A stretch of 64,000 nt of DNA from Ganoderma boninense (lineage: Eukaryota > Basidiomycota > Agaricomycetes > Polyporales > Polyporaceae): assembly GCA_002900995.3 (NCBI GenBank), contig CM035306.1:682001-746000 (forward strand), in the 5' to 3' direction. A program made the translations under genes and the position numbers. A model generated the notes under the pieces. It did no database searches. It was not told the origin of the DNA and was given only the letters and a program-made list of their open reading frames with translations. Positions 22,083 through 31,392 of this stretch are shown one piece after another; within the stretch, counting starts at the first letter, position 1, and the number at the start of each line of letters is the position of its first letter.

Positions 22083-24074
22083 ATGATTCGCTTGCCTGGG
22101 AAGCCTCCCGCCAAATCGGAGCCCGCCAAGCCTGACGCGTCGGAGAAGACCCCCCGGCGTACTCGTTCCGCCGCTCCAAAGTCCGCGTCTCCTGCCGTCG
22201 CTCGAAAGCCTACCGCCCGGATGTCCACGAGCGGCCCAAAACCAAAACCTCGTCCTTCCAAGAGTCGCGGAGGGCCCGACGACGAGTACGACGAGCTCGA
22301 CCCTTCAGACGATGATGAGGAAGGTGCCGAGGATGCCGACGACGCGAGCCCTTCGGTTCGTCGCAAAGGCAAGGGAAAGGGCTCCTCCGCCCATTACGAA
22401 TCGCTCGTCGACTCCCCAGAGCTCGCTTCGAAGCGGGACGCTTTCGAAAACCGGGCCTTGTTCTTGGCCTGGAAAGACGATGCCGAGGTTCGTTTCTTTC
22501 GCCTTCTTTGCGCCTTCTGAAATTCCGCAAGGTCTGACCCCCTTTTCCAGTGCGACATGTGCGTCAAGAACGGCGAGCCTTGCAAGCCTAGCTTGGACAA
22601 GGGACGCGTGCTCTGCGACCGCTGCCGGGGCAAGCACGACAAGTGCACCCACTGGGGGCGAAACTGCAAGGGGGAGGTCAAAGGGGGCCCCCACCGCAAT
22701 ACTCCCGTCGCCATCTTCAACGGCCTCGGGTACTCGTTCTCGTCCGCGCTCTCGCAAATCCAGCGCGCTTGGGCCGAAGCGGTCGTTCACTCGATCGAAG
22801 ACTGTCCTGAAGCCAACGAGCTCGTCGAGGTCGACAACGAGGGCCTATTGCGCTGCGTTCGGCGCGCCCGGACTGTGACCCTCAAGGAAGGATCGAGTAA
22901 GGCCAACTCCGTTTTGGTGACGTACTCGCCCACTTCACGCGCGCCCACGGAGTACCTGTTCGACCGGTCCACGCTGCCCCAGTACAACCCTCGTCTCCTC
23001 CCGGCCTACGTCGACCTCGACGAGGCACGCCTGCTTACCGCCACAGCCGCTCCGGCGGACGATCCCGCGGCCGGAATTGCAGCGGTTGCTGAGGCGCCGT
23101 CGACGCCGAGCTCGCCTGTTCCTCGTCGGTCTCGCCGCGGCCACCCTCCCGGCGTTCGCGAGCTTCCAGAGAGTTCGGCGAAACCCTCGCCCATCGTCGT
23201 CAAGATCGAAAAGGTCGCGCCCTCCTCGAAACGTCCTCACGAGGAGTCTAGTCCGGTGCCCTCGCTCGCCCCGAGGAAGAAGCGCACCCGCGTCGTCGAG
23301 TCCGAGGAGGAGTCCGCCGACGATATCGCCGCAATTCCGGAGGCCGATCCTGAAGAGCCCGAAGGGAAGACTTCCGGCCGTCTTCGTCGCTTGACCCGTA
23401 CTCGTCCCGCGGATCGCGACTCACCGGTGAGCACATTCTGTCGCTTGTTCGTAGCCACCGCTCACGCCGCCTGCCAGGCTTTCCTTGGTCACACTCCCGC
23501 CCCCGCCACCGTGGATCCTTCCGAATTGGCGGTCGAGGAAGCTGTCGCGCCGCCCGAGGACGAGCTCCCCCAGCTATCCGATGGTGGTGTCCCGGAGGCC
23601 GATCCCATCGTCGAGGGCTTCGAGGGTCCTGCTTCCCCGTCCATCGCGGGCGCTCAGTTGCCCGAGCCTGCCACTCCTGCGGATCCCTTGTCTGTTGCTC
23701 CTCCTGGCAGCGCGACGGCGACTACCCTGTCGCCCAACTTCGTCTTCCCTCCTCTTCGCTTGCGAGTGCGCGACCTTCGCGAGCTCGACATCCACGTCCA
23801 AGAGATTCGTGCGTCTTGGGCCGGGGCTGTCTCTCGCGAGTTCCTCAGCCAGTCCCAGCAGAGGGAGTGGGCTCGTCGCGAGGAGGAGCTGACTGGGGAG
23901 CCCTTCGGCTACTATTCGTCTGCGGACCTCCCTCGTCTCGACTTGGAGTTCGAGCGCACCATTTTCCGGGGCCTAGCCGCCAACTCTCTCGAGGAGATCA
24001 ATTCGAGGTATCCTCCTGATGAGGGGGACGTGCGCTCTGGTCTCGGAGGTCGGTCTCCTACTGCTTCCGAGTAA
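22083..24074 (+). CDS. Cargo gene E of the Gypsy element: Zn(II)2Cys6-like cluster protein (antisense)
   Basis: Exons 22083-22487 and 22551-24074 encode 642 residues. The N-terminus (about 1-120) is Lys/Pro/Ser-rich, then acidic. Exon 2 begins exactly at a cysteine cluster with spacing C-x2-C-x6-C-x10-C-x2-C-x6-C (about residues 136-167; CDMC, C, CDRC, C), the spacing of fungal Gal4-type binuclear zinc clusters, here internal rather than N-terminal. The intron separates the basic N-terminus from the cluster. A large disordered, acidic and Ser/Pro-rich middle follows, then a helical C-terminus (LRVRDLRELDIHVQEIRASW; QQREWARREEELTGEPFGYY). DNA binding is an inference from cysteine spacing. It ends 25 bp from the last codon of the opposing pol frame. 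Confidence 0.65.
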
Positions 24075-24454
24075 GGTAGCTGACGGACCCTTCGTCGGTT
24101 AGGGCACGGCTTGGCGTTGGCGTGATTCCCGGGGTCGTTTTGTACTGTCGAACGCTTCTTCGCATGTTTTTTCGTTCTGGTTCCCTTGCGTCGTCATCGT
24201 CTTCTTCCTCCTTTGTCCCCGGACGGACTCGCATCTTGGCATCCCGCGTCGCTCGCTCTCCTCCGATCCTTGCGCTTCGTGAAAGGTAAAGTGTTGAAAG
24301 GTCTGTTTGTTTTTCTGTTCGTACGTATTCTTGGAAATAAAATAGCTGTGTGCTGGAATTGGCGTTTGCGTGCCTTGGAACTGAATGGTGCACACAACTG
24401 CACATGATGCGAAGAAAAACGGAAAGGCGATTGAATTCATAGTGGTATCCTGTA

Positions 24455-24497
24455 TACCCCCCTCCCCCTCACTGAAATCGCGACTGTCCCCAGTCGT
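24455..24497 (-). promoter_or_regulatory. Second polypurine tract and hairpin, between pol and the cargo
   Basis: On the minus strand a stem (A/C)GACTG / loop GGGA / CAGTCGC is followed by GATTTCAGTGAGGGGGAGG, extended by further G residues. It matches 18591-18555 over the 19 purine-rich bases and in hairpin placement, but the stem sequences differ. It probably marks the original 3' end of the retroelement or an internal priming site. Confidence 0.6.
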
Positions 24498-27400
24498 GGT
24501 GACGCTCAGCAGGGTGGTCGGTGGGCTAGGGGAATTGATGTCGTATCTGTCGACTTCTTCAAAGTCGTCGGCTCCTTCGCCCTTGTCTTCGGAAGCTTCC
24601 AGTTCCCGGATTCGGAGGGAATCGGCGTCCAGCCATTCGCGCGGGACAGCGATGGGTTCCTTGCGCGCAAAATAAGGGATGACTCTGAACGCTGCAGTCG
24701 GGCGGTCGAACACCGTGCCGTCCAACTCCGCTAGTATGTATGCTCCGCCGCGATTGCGGGATACAACGGTGTATGGTCCCAGGTAGCGTGGACGCATTTT
24801 GCGATTGAGACTCTTCTCGATTGCTGTGTTGCGCAAAAGTACGAGGACGCCTGGTTGATGGTCGAAGTCCTTGATCGTCGTTCTGTGTTTGTCTTCGAAC
24901 TCTCGGGCCTCCTTGACTCGGGTCTCGTATATCTTGGAGCGCAATTGCGCGACGTCTTCTGCTCGCTTCTGGAGGGCGATCGCACGTTGCGCAATTAATT
25001 CAGCTGTAGCGAGCAGGGATTCGGGAGGTGGTACTAGGTACGTGGCTTCGACAAAGTCGAGGGGCAGTACCGGATGACTGCCGGTAATTGCGAAGTATGG
25101 GGAACAACCGAATCGCCTTCTTCGGGTGGCACGTTCCGACCAAAGGACCGTATGCACAAAGGCGTGCCAGCGCGTTCCGTCCCCTCCTGATGCCTTGAAG
25201 AGGGCATCGCGGACCGGAAAATGTGGCCGCTCGACTATCCCGTTTGCCCGCGAGTTATAGCCTGAGACACGGATGTGGTGTATGTGATACTTTTGGGCGA
25301 GGTAGTCGCACGCCTTCACCCACGGAGCACCATTGTCGGTAACCACTTCGGACAACGCTCCCCAACGGCTCAAAACGTCTTGGAAGAGCCATTCTCCGAT
25401 GGCTTTCGCGGTCTCCGTAGTCAACGCGCGGCCTTCCGGCCAAGAGGTCGTTGCGCACCGGGCGTGCACGAAATACTTGTATCATCCTGGCATGGCCATG
25501 GAGTCGGCATGAATTCGCATCATTGGGGATAATGGGATTGGGACCGTTGGAGGAATTAGGACGTGCGTAGTCTGCCTCGTCTGACAAACATGGCAAGTCT
25601 TCACAAACCAATGCACATCCGATTTTATGTCCGGCCACCAGAAGCGTTCGCAAGCGAAAGACGTGGTCGCAAAAGTTCCGCGATGTCCGAGTCTATCGTG
25701 AAGTTCCACTAGGACCTCGGGCCTTCGACCGGAGTCGACAACCAGTTTCCGAATTCCTTCATGGTGTCTTTTCCACAAAATGCCTCAAGCGTCGAGTAGG
25801 AATTGACTAGCGAACTTGTAGAATCCCTTCCATTGCTTGTCCGACATGCCCGACGGGCGCTTGGGGCTATCCAGGAAGTCTCGTACTTGAGGAATGAGTG
25901 AGTCCAGCCTCTTTGCTCGTTCGGACCTAGGGAATTGGTCGTACGCCGGTGTGTCCGTCATGATCGGCGCGGATTGCGGAGGATTCCCGAGTGCGAATAC
26001 TGCGAGCGGTTCGGAGGTCTGCGGGAGTGCGACAGCGAGGTCGCATATGTCTTCCGTGCCTACCGGCTCATTGATGAATTGCAGCAGGCCATGCACCCGG
26101 TCGATCCAATCGTCGAAGTCATCGTCCTCTGGTTCCGGGTCACCCGGCTGTCGCGGACGTCGTGAAAGGCCATCCGGAGCGTGTTTTTCGCCCGGTACAT
26201 GTACGATCTCGAAGTGGAACATGAGGATTGCCATGATCCATCGATTTATGGCCGCCGAGGGTTCCAAATCCGGGTTCGCTAACATGCCCTTGATATAACG
26301 CGCGTCGACTTCGACGATGAACTTTCGGAGACCTATGAGCCAGAACTTGAGAGCTCGGAGCGCCCGGAAAAGGCCATAGAGTTCCAGTTTGGGCTGCGAG
26401 AAACGACTTTCCCGTTCGTTCAAGGTGATGCTTCCGAAACGATTGTAGTACCTAATTCTCGGATTGCTTGGGTCTTGTTGACACAACAAATAGCCGACGG
26501 CGATGTAGGAGGTGTCAACTCCCAAGACGACCGGGGCTCCCGAGTCGTAGTCGAGTGGCTTGAGCGCGGGACTTGCCAACAGCGCTTCTCGAAGGTCTTC
26601 CACTGCCTTCCACTGTTGTTCTCCGAACTCAAAAGGTACGTCCTTTCTTGTGAGGTGTACCAGGGCATTCGCCCGCTTCGCGAAATTCTTGATGAAGATT
26701 CGAGCAACCCCGATGGTTCCTAAAAAGGCGCGGACATCTGAAAGGGTTTCGAATTTCGACCAATTCCGTACGACCCGGACGCGGTCATCGTCTGGCAGCC
26801 GGCCTACCGAGGTGCAGCGGTGTCCGATGATGATCAAATCATCGTCGATTATAACCGCCTTTGGTCCCGAGAATGTTCCTCCTGCGTAGCGCATGCGGTT
26901 GATGATTCGATTGACGTTCTGGAAATGCTCCCAGACAAAGCGACGTATTCCCGGGTTCTCAGGTATCGTCTCATACGTCCCGTCCTCGTTGCGATATTCC
27001 GATTCCGGACCGCGTAAAGGAACGTCGTCGACATACGGAACCGTGAAGTCCGGGATCTCCGGTTGGAGGATGTATGTCACGTCGTCATGGAAAATCGGGA
27101 CGGAGTTCGTCCACCCCATGGGCAAAGTGGTAAGTCGGTGTGCGCCGAACGGGGTTTGGAATGTTGTGAGGTCGCGCGAACTTTCCGCTAGTTCTCGCTC
27201 GTCATACCCCACATACAAGTCGAGTACCCCGATGCATGCGCGCCCTGCAAAGCGCTCGACCAAGTGTTCCGGTACGGGTGGTACTCCCGAGTGCTGGATA
27301 GTGACCGCATTCAGTGGCTCCAAACTATGCACGATTCGTGGTTTCCCGTCCTTCTTAGCCACCGTGAACCACCGCGACTTGTAGGCGGAATTCGAAGGCT

Positions 27401-28201
27401 CATAGACCCCCGCAGCGATCTTGCGCTTGATCTGTTCGCAGACTTCCTTGTAGATCCCCGGAGGAATCGGGATGTTCTTGAGCACCCATGGCTTGTGTTC
27501 GACCGTCGGCATTGTGACCGGAGGGAAGAATTCGGATTTGAACTTGCCGCGTTCGGAATCATTCCACGCGAAAGCCATTTCCTGGTTCCGGATCATGTCG
27601 TCGAGCAGGTCTAGTTCCGCAGGCCATAGGAATTTCTCGTGTCTAGCTCGGAGCTCATCCCGGCGCTCGGTCGTGTATCTTTTGCCGGGTTTGAACTCCG
27701 AGGGCGGATGAGGATTGAGCGGTGGGAGGTCCGCGAGTGGATCCCCCGGAATGTTTCGAACGATTCGATACTTGTCGGGTAATTCGGAGAGTAGGGGTCG
27801 AATCTTTTGCGCTACCGGTTTGTATTTCTTCTTTGCGGTCGCAAAAGATTCGAGTGGTGAAGTCCGAGGCATGGAAGTCGAGACGTCATATATGGGCTTA
27901 TAGTCTAGATTTTCGGCGATTGCTAAGAAACCTGAGAACGAAGGGGCCTGATGAGTTGAGGGAACCGAGAATTCATGGTCTTGCGCAAATAGAAATGAGT
28001 CGAATGGTAAGTCGGTACTGGTGAGGTTTTGGAAGTCACCCTCGGGTATAATCCCTTCGTCGCATGCCGAGAGATAAGCAAGGGTGACGGAGGAACTACT
28101 ATCGTCGGCGAGTGGGGTATACGCAGCGATCTTCGCTTCGCCCGACCGATGGTCGTATTCGACGATGAGGGCTGCAGATTCGCCGTCGTCCAGTAATTCC
28201 T

Positions 28202-30697
28202 CTAGGCTCGAAAAACCGCGGGCGTGGCCATCTTCGAGGCCTTCTTCTCTCCCCGAGGGGTAGTAGCAACTCTCGCGATTGCTCCTGTGTTCGGACAATG
28301 CATGGTTACTAACTGTTCCTCCTCCGATGGATTCTCCACCTTGAGTTTGACGAGCGTCTCGAAAGGTCTTCCTAGGAGGACTTCATATGCCGTTGTGCGA
28401 ACGACATACATTTGCAGGTGGACCGTGATGTCTCCGGGTACACGCACCGGGACATTTCGTGCGAGGCCTATGGTTTTGTCGATTGCGCCGTTCGCTGAGA
28501 TTAGCGGGATCCCCGCAGTTGGATCGACGGAGATCCTGAGGCGGTTGCAGCAGCTCTCGCTGATCGCCACTATCTGCGAGCCTCCGTCCAAGACACACTC
28601 GACGACCGCGGTCTCGTTGACTGTACACCATAGTGTCCGAATGAGGTGCCGGTCCTTTGCTGTCACAACCGGGTCCACCTGCTCGTCGACTCCTAGAGAA
28701 AATTCCTCTGCCACTCCTTCGCTTCCTGGGTCTTCAACAACTTCGGAGTCTTGTAGCTCCTCGAACCTTGCTGCTTCATCGTCCTCTTCCTCGTCCGGTA
28801 CCGTCTCCCAGAACACCGTGTATCCCCTTGTCGCTTGATTCGGGGGGACGGGAGGCCTTGGAATGCTCCCCTGCGTAACTTTCGGATCTTCCGGACGTGA
28901 CACCGGAACTCGACGAATCGCGGTGTCGTTGTGAATGGCCTTCCGCAATGCATCGTGCGAGGTGATGAGTTCGCCGAGCTCGCAAGAGACCTGCGTTTTG
29001 TATACCGCTTCCTTCAGGTTGTTTACCGCGTTCGGGCTACCATAAGTAACTTCGTTCCGGTAGGCAGGCGTGTTTCGGACGCCCGCTACGCCCCGCATTG
29101 GTTCTGCTGGCTTCGCGTGCAACGGAGAGGGGTCCGTCGCGTCCTTAGCTTTCGCGTACGGATGGAGCGGAGTCGCGCTCTCGGAAGCAGCAACATTCGG
29201 CTGGGGTGGCCTCTGTGTTACCGGTCGCTGAAGGTCCGTTGATGGCGAACCTTGCCGCGGCCCCGAAGGTCCTGGAGTGGGTGGGCGCGGGGTCGTCCTG
29301 TCCGCTGTTCCAACATTCGCCGGTCTTGTAGGTGTGGCAGCCTTTGGTCCCGGTGGAACCCCGCGTTTCCCAGTGAAAGGTCTGGGGCGCTGGATTATTT
29401 CAACACCGTCGAAGCGCAAATTTGACTTCTTCTTTGCGGCAACCTGAAGCTCGTTGATCTGGCACTGCAGAGCCTCGAGGGCGTCGGCGTCGCTCTCGGA
29501 CAAAGGCGGTTGGTGCGAATCATCCATCAACTCGTAATCTTGTTCGTCCGGGGTGGACAACTCCAGCAGCATATGGTCTGCGCCTGGTTGTTCCGCGCGC
29601 TTCGCATCGAGGTAAAAGTTCACCTTCTCCCGTAAAGTTCCTTGCCCGAGGTGGTACGGAATCGGATTACCATCGTACATGACTAGCATCCCGTTCTCGC
29701 GCTTGATCTTTCGGGCATTGATGTCTTCCGTGGCTTCCGGGCACCTCCGGGTTTCGCAACCGTCTGCTCCGCAATAGTAGCATCCTTTTCGCGGAGTCGG
29801 AGGTCTCGGAGGTAGATCGCGCCGAGGTCCTCCCCCGTTCGGTGGCGGAGTACGCGTAGCCGCACGTTCCGGAGGAGACGGGTTCGACGCCGGTTTGGGC
29901 AACATAGCCGCTAGGGTACTGACCAGCTGTTTCGAGATCAGGTTCGCGAATGCACTTGCGTCTTCTTGCTTGATCCGGGGAGCCACACTCGGCGCACGCG
30001 TCGCTGTGGGTGCTTGTAGTCCTCCTGTTCCTCCGGTACTCCCTATCGGGCCGGTCGTCTCCCAGATGTCGTCGAAGTCGTCGTTGCGGTGTTGTAGTAC
30101 GTAGGTCGCCGCCTTGTGGAACTGTTCGAACGTGTAGGGCGTGTTTGCCGTACGGTTTGGGACGTCATTTTCCAGACGTGCCTTGACAGCTTCCCTGTGC
30201 GAAGTCCCGAGGGCCCGAGCGAGTGCCTTGTTCGCCTCGATATTGTTGATCCGGTTCTTGCCCAGGAGGTACTTTACTACCGGCCGGAGTTCGACGTAGA
30301 ATCTCGAGTATTCGTTAAGGTCCTTGACGGCGCCGGCTGCGACCCGTTTGTCGACCAAAGACTGCAGATCTTCGACAGTCCATTCGGGGGTCGTCGATAC
30401 TCCCGGATAGAGCTCGAAGACCGCCTTCTTGAAATCCACGTAAGTCTTGGTCGGCTCCGAGAATTCTTCTAAGGAGCTCCACGACGCTTCGATTGCCCAG
30501 GAGAGATACCTGACTGCAAAACTCTTCCTGTCGGTTTGCGCTGTCGCGTCGTCCGGGACTGAATGCTTGCGGAAGAGGGCCTCCAAGTCGGCGAAGTATC
30601 GACTCAAAGACCGGGGGTCCGCTTCGTCGAATACCGGACACGTCCGATCTCCTCGTACAGGCATCGCCTGCGGTCCAGCGTTCGCGCCTTGGCTCAT
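28202..30697 (-). CDS. Gypsy gag with zinc knuckle and aspartic protease
   Basis: From the first ATG (30697, MSQGANAGPQ) the frame runs 831 codons. A capsid-like helical region (about residues 25-190; RSLSRYFADLEALFRKHSV, WTVEDLQSLVDKRV) is followed by a zinc-knuckle-like CYYCGADGCETRRC (Cys where His is usual in CCHC knuckles). A long Pro-rich linker and a C-terminal retropepsin follow (about residues 705-800) with CVLDGGSQIVAISE in place of D-S/T-G and YEVLLGRPF. The protein forms the particle shell and processes the polyprotein (family knowledge). Upstream of 30697 the same frame stays open for over 230 codons without an ATG. Gag is intact, unlike pol. Confidence 0.8.
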   Translation of the reverse strand: MSQGANAGPQAMPVRGDRTCPVFDEADPRSLSRYFADLEALFRKHSVPDDATAQTDRKSFAVRYLSWAIEASWSSLEEFSEPTKTYVDFKKAVFELYPGVSTTPEWTVEDLQSLVDKRVAAGAVKDLNEYSRFYVELRPVVKYLLGKNRINNIEANKALARALGTSHREAVKARLENDVPNRTANTPYTFEQFHKAATYVLQHRNDDFDDIWETTGPIGSTGGTGGLQAPTATRAPSVAPRIKQEDASAFANLISKQLVSTLAAMLPKPASNPSPPERAATRTPPPNGGGPRRDLPPRPPTPRKGCYYCGADGCETRRCPEATEDINARKIKRENGMLVMYDGNPIPYHLGQGTLREKVNFYLDAKRAEQPGADHMLLELSTPDEQDYELMDDSHQPPLSESDADALEALQCQINELQVAAKKKSNLRFDGVEIIQRPRPFTGKRGVPPGPKAATPTRPANVGTADRTTPRPPTPGPSGPRQGSPSTDLQRPVTQRPPQPNVAASESATPLHPYAKAKDATDPSPLHAKPAEPMRGVAGVRNTPAYRNEVTYGSPNAVNNLKEAVYKTQVSCELGELITSHDALRKAIHNDTAIRRVPVSRPEDPKVTQGSIPRPPVPPNQATRGYTVFWETVPDEEEDDEAARFEELQDSEVVEDPGSEGVAEEFSLGVDEQVDPVVTAKDRHLIRTLWCTVNETAVVECVLDGGSQIVAISESCCNRLRISVDPTAGIPLISANGAIDKTIGLARNVPVRVPGDITVHLQMYVVRTTAYEVLLGRPFETLVKLKVENPSEEEQLVTMHCPNTGAIARVATTPRGEKKASKMATPAVFRA
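28211..28217 (-). promoter_or_regulatory. Candidate -1 frameshift site between gag and pol
   Basis: GGTTTTT on the minus strand, read as G GTT TTT in gag, lies ten bases before the gag stop, within the gag-pol overlap. Shifting by -1 here continues into pol. It is not a perfect X-XXY-YYZ heptamer, so its function is an inference. Confidence 0.35.
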
Positions 30698-31372
30698 GAT
30701 TGGATGGGGGTTGATGAATGGTTGAGGTAGAAGCTGGTTCGATAATTGTGTGACGACCGGGGGCGCAATCACCACCGGTGGCAAGGTATGAGTAGTTCGT
30801 GGGGTCGAATGTATCGGAGCTCTTGACGCCGAGTCAGGACACTCGATAAAGTCTTCTTGATCTTGTATTGATGTGAGTTCCGAGCCAAACGTGTCGTCTG
30901 CCCCGAAGTCGGTAGGTATGTGTTCTGTAATTGCGGGAACGTCCGAGAAATGGTCTCGCGCGTCGTCGAACTCTTCGATCGAATTTCCGGATAGGTCCTC
31001 GTCGAATTGTTGATCGTCGTCGGTAACCCAGGTAAAGGTGTGAAAGTCGAAACGTAAGGTGTCGCTTGGACTAGGTGTATCGCCGGACTCTGGCGTCGAC
31101 CACGGCGAAACGGTTGGGGTAGGTTCTGACGAACCTTCCGACGTCGGAGGAGTCAGCGCAAAGGTTGCGGTTCGAGGTGAGTTCGGCACCGGTTGCGTCG
31201 GTGTCGGAAGTGTGAGATGATTCGGAGGGTCAGGAGGATTCGAAGGTTGTCTCCTTTGCAAAACTCCCGAGAGTTCCGCGAGATGTCTGAGGTCTGACAG
31301 GAACTCTTGATCTTCCGCAAGCGGTAAATTTGCTGTCTGTCGGTTAATCGCGAAGGAATCCGACTGGGCCCC
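30698..31372 (-). other. Gypsy leader, open in the gag frame without ATG
   Basis: Between the primer-binding site and the gag ATG the gag frame is open throughout. It encodes Ser/Thr/Pro- and Asp/Glu-rich sequence (NSPRTATFALTPPTSEGSSE; DLSGNSIEEFDDARDHFSD). It could be an untranslated leader, or a gag extension begun at a non-AUG codon. Confidence 0.45.
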
Positions 31373-31389
31373 CCTCGCGGTGGGCTCCA
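31373..31389 (-). promoter_or_regulatory. Primer-binding site of the Gypsy element
   Basis: TGGAGCCCACCGCGAGG on the minus strand begins three bases inside the 5' LTR and starts with TGG, the complement of a tRNA 3' CCA end. The matching tRNA is not identified. Confidence 0.65.
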
Positions 31390-31392
31390 AAA

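Larger units (their letters stand above)
24099..28298 (-). pseudogene. Gypsy pol polyprotein: reverse transcriptase, RNase H, integrase (two in-frame stops)
   Basis: A single minus-strand frame from 28298 to 24099, broken by TGA at 25787-25785 and 25484-25482. RT core: the catalytic YVDD lies in FTVPYVDDVPL, preceded by SRWFTVAKKDGKPRIVHSLE. RNase H: VVLGVDTSYIAVGYLL, QPKLELYGLFRA and VEVDARYIKGM. Integrase: a His-Cys zinc region (HDRLGHRG ... CHVC), then EVVTDNGAPWVKA and YNSRANGIVERPHFPVRD. No chromodomain is seen. The frame overlaps gag by about 97 bp in the -1 register. It reads open past the polypurine-like motif at 24.46 kb for another ~350 bp of low-complexity sequence, probably not real coding. 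Confidence 0.85.

Noticed and set aside
22305..22790. Minus-strand frame opposite cargo gene E
   Set aside because: It runs through the zinc-cluster exon and intron of gene E and has no own features.
24099..24454. Reading the final ~115 codons of the pol frame as genuine protein
   Set aside because: They lie beyond the polypurine-like motif, have unusual low-complexity content, and coincide with the 3' end of cargo gene E.
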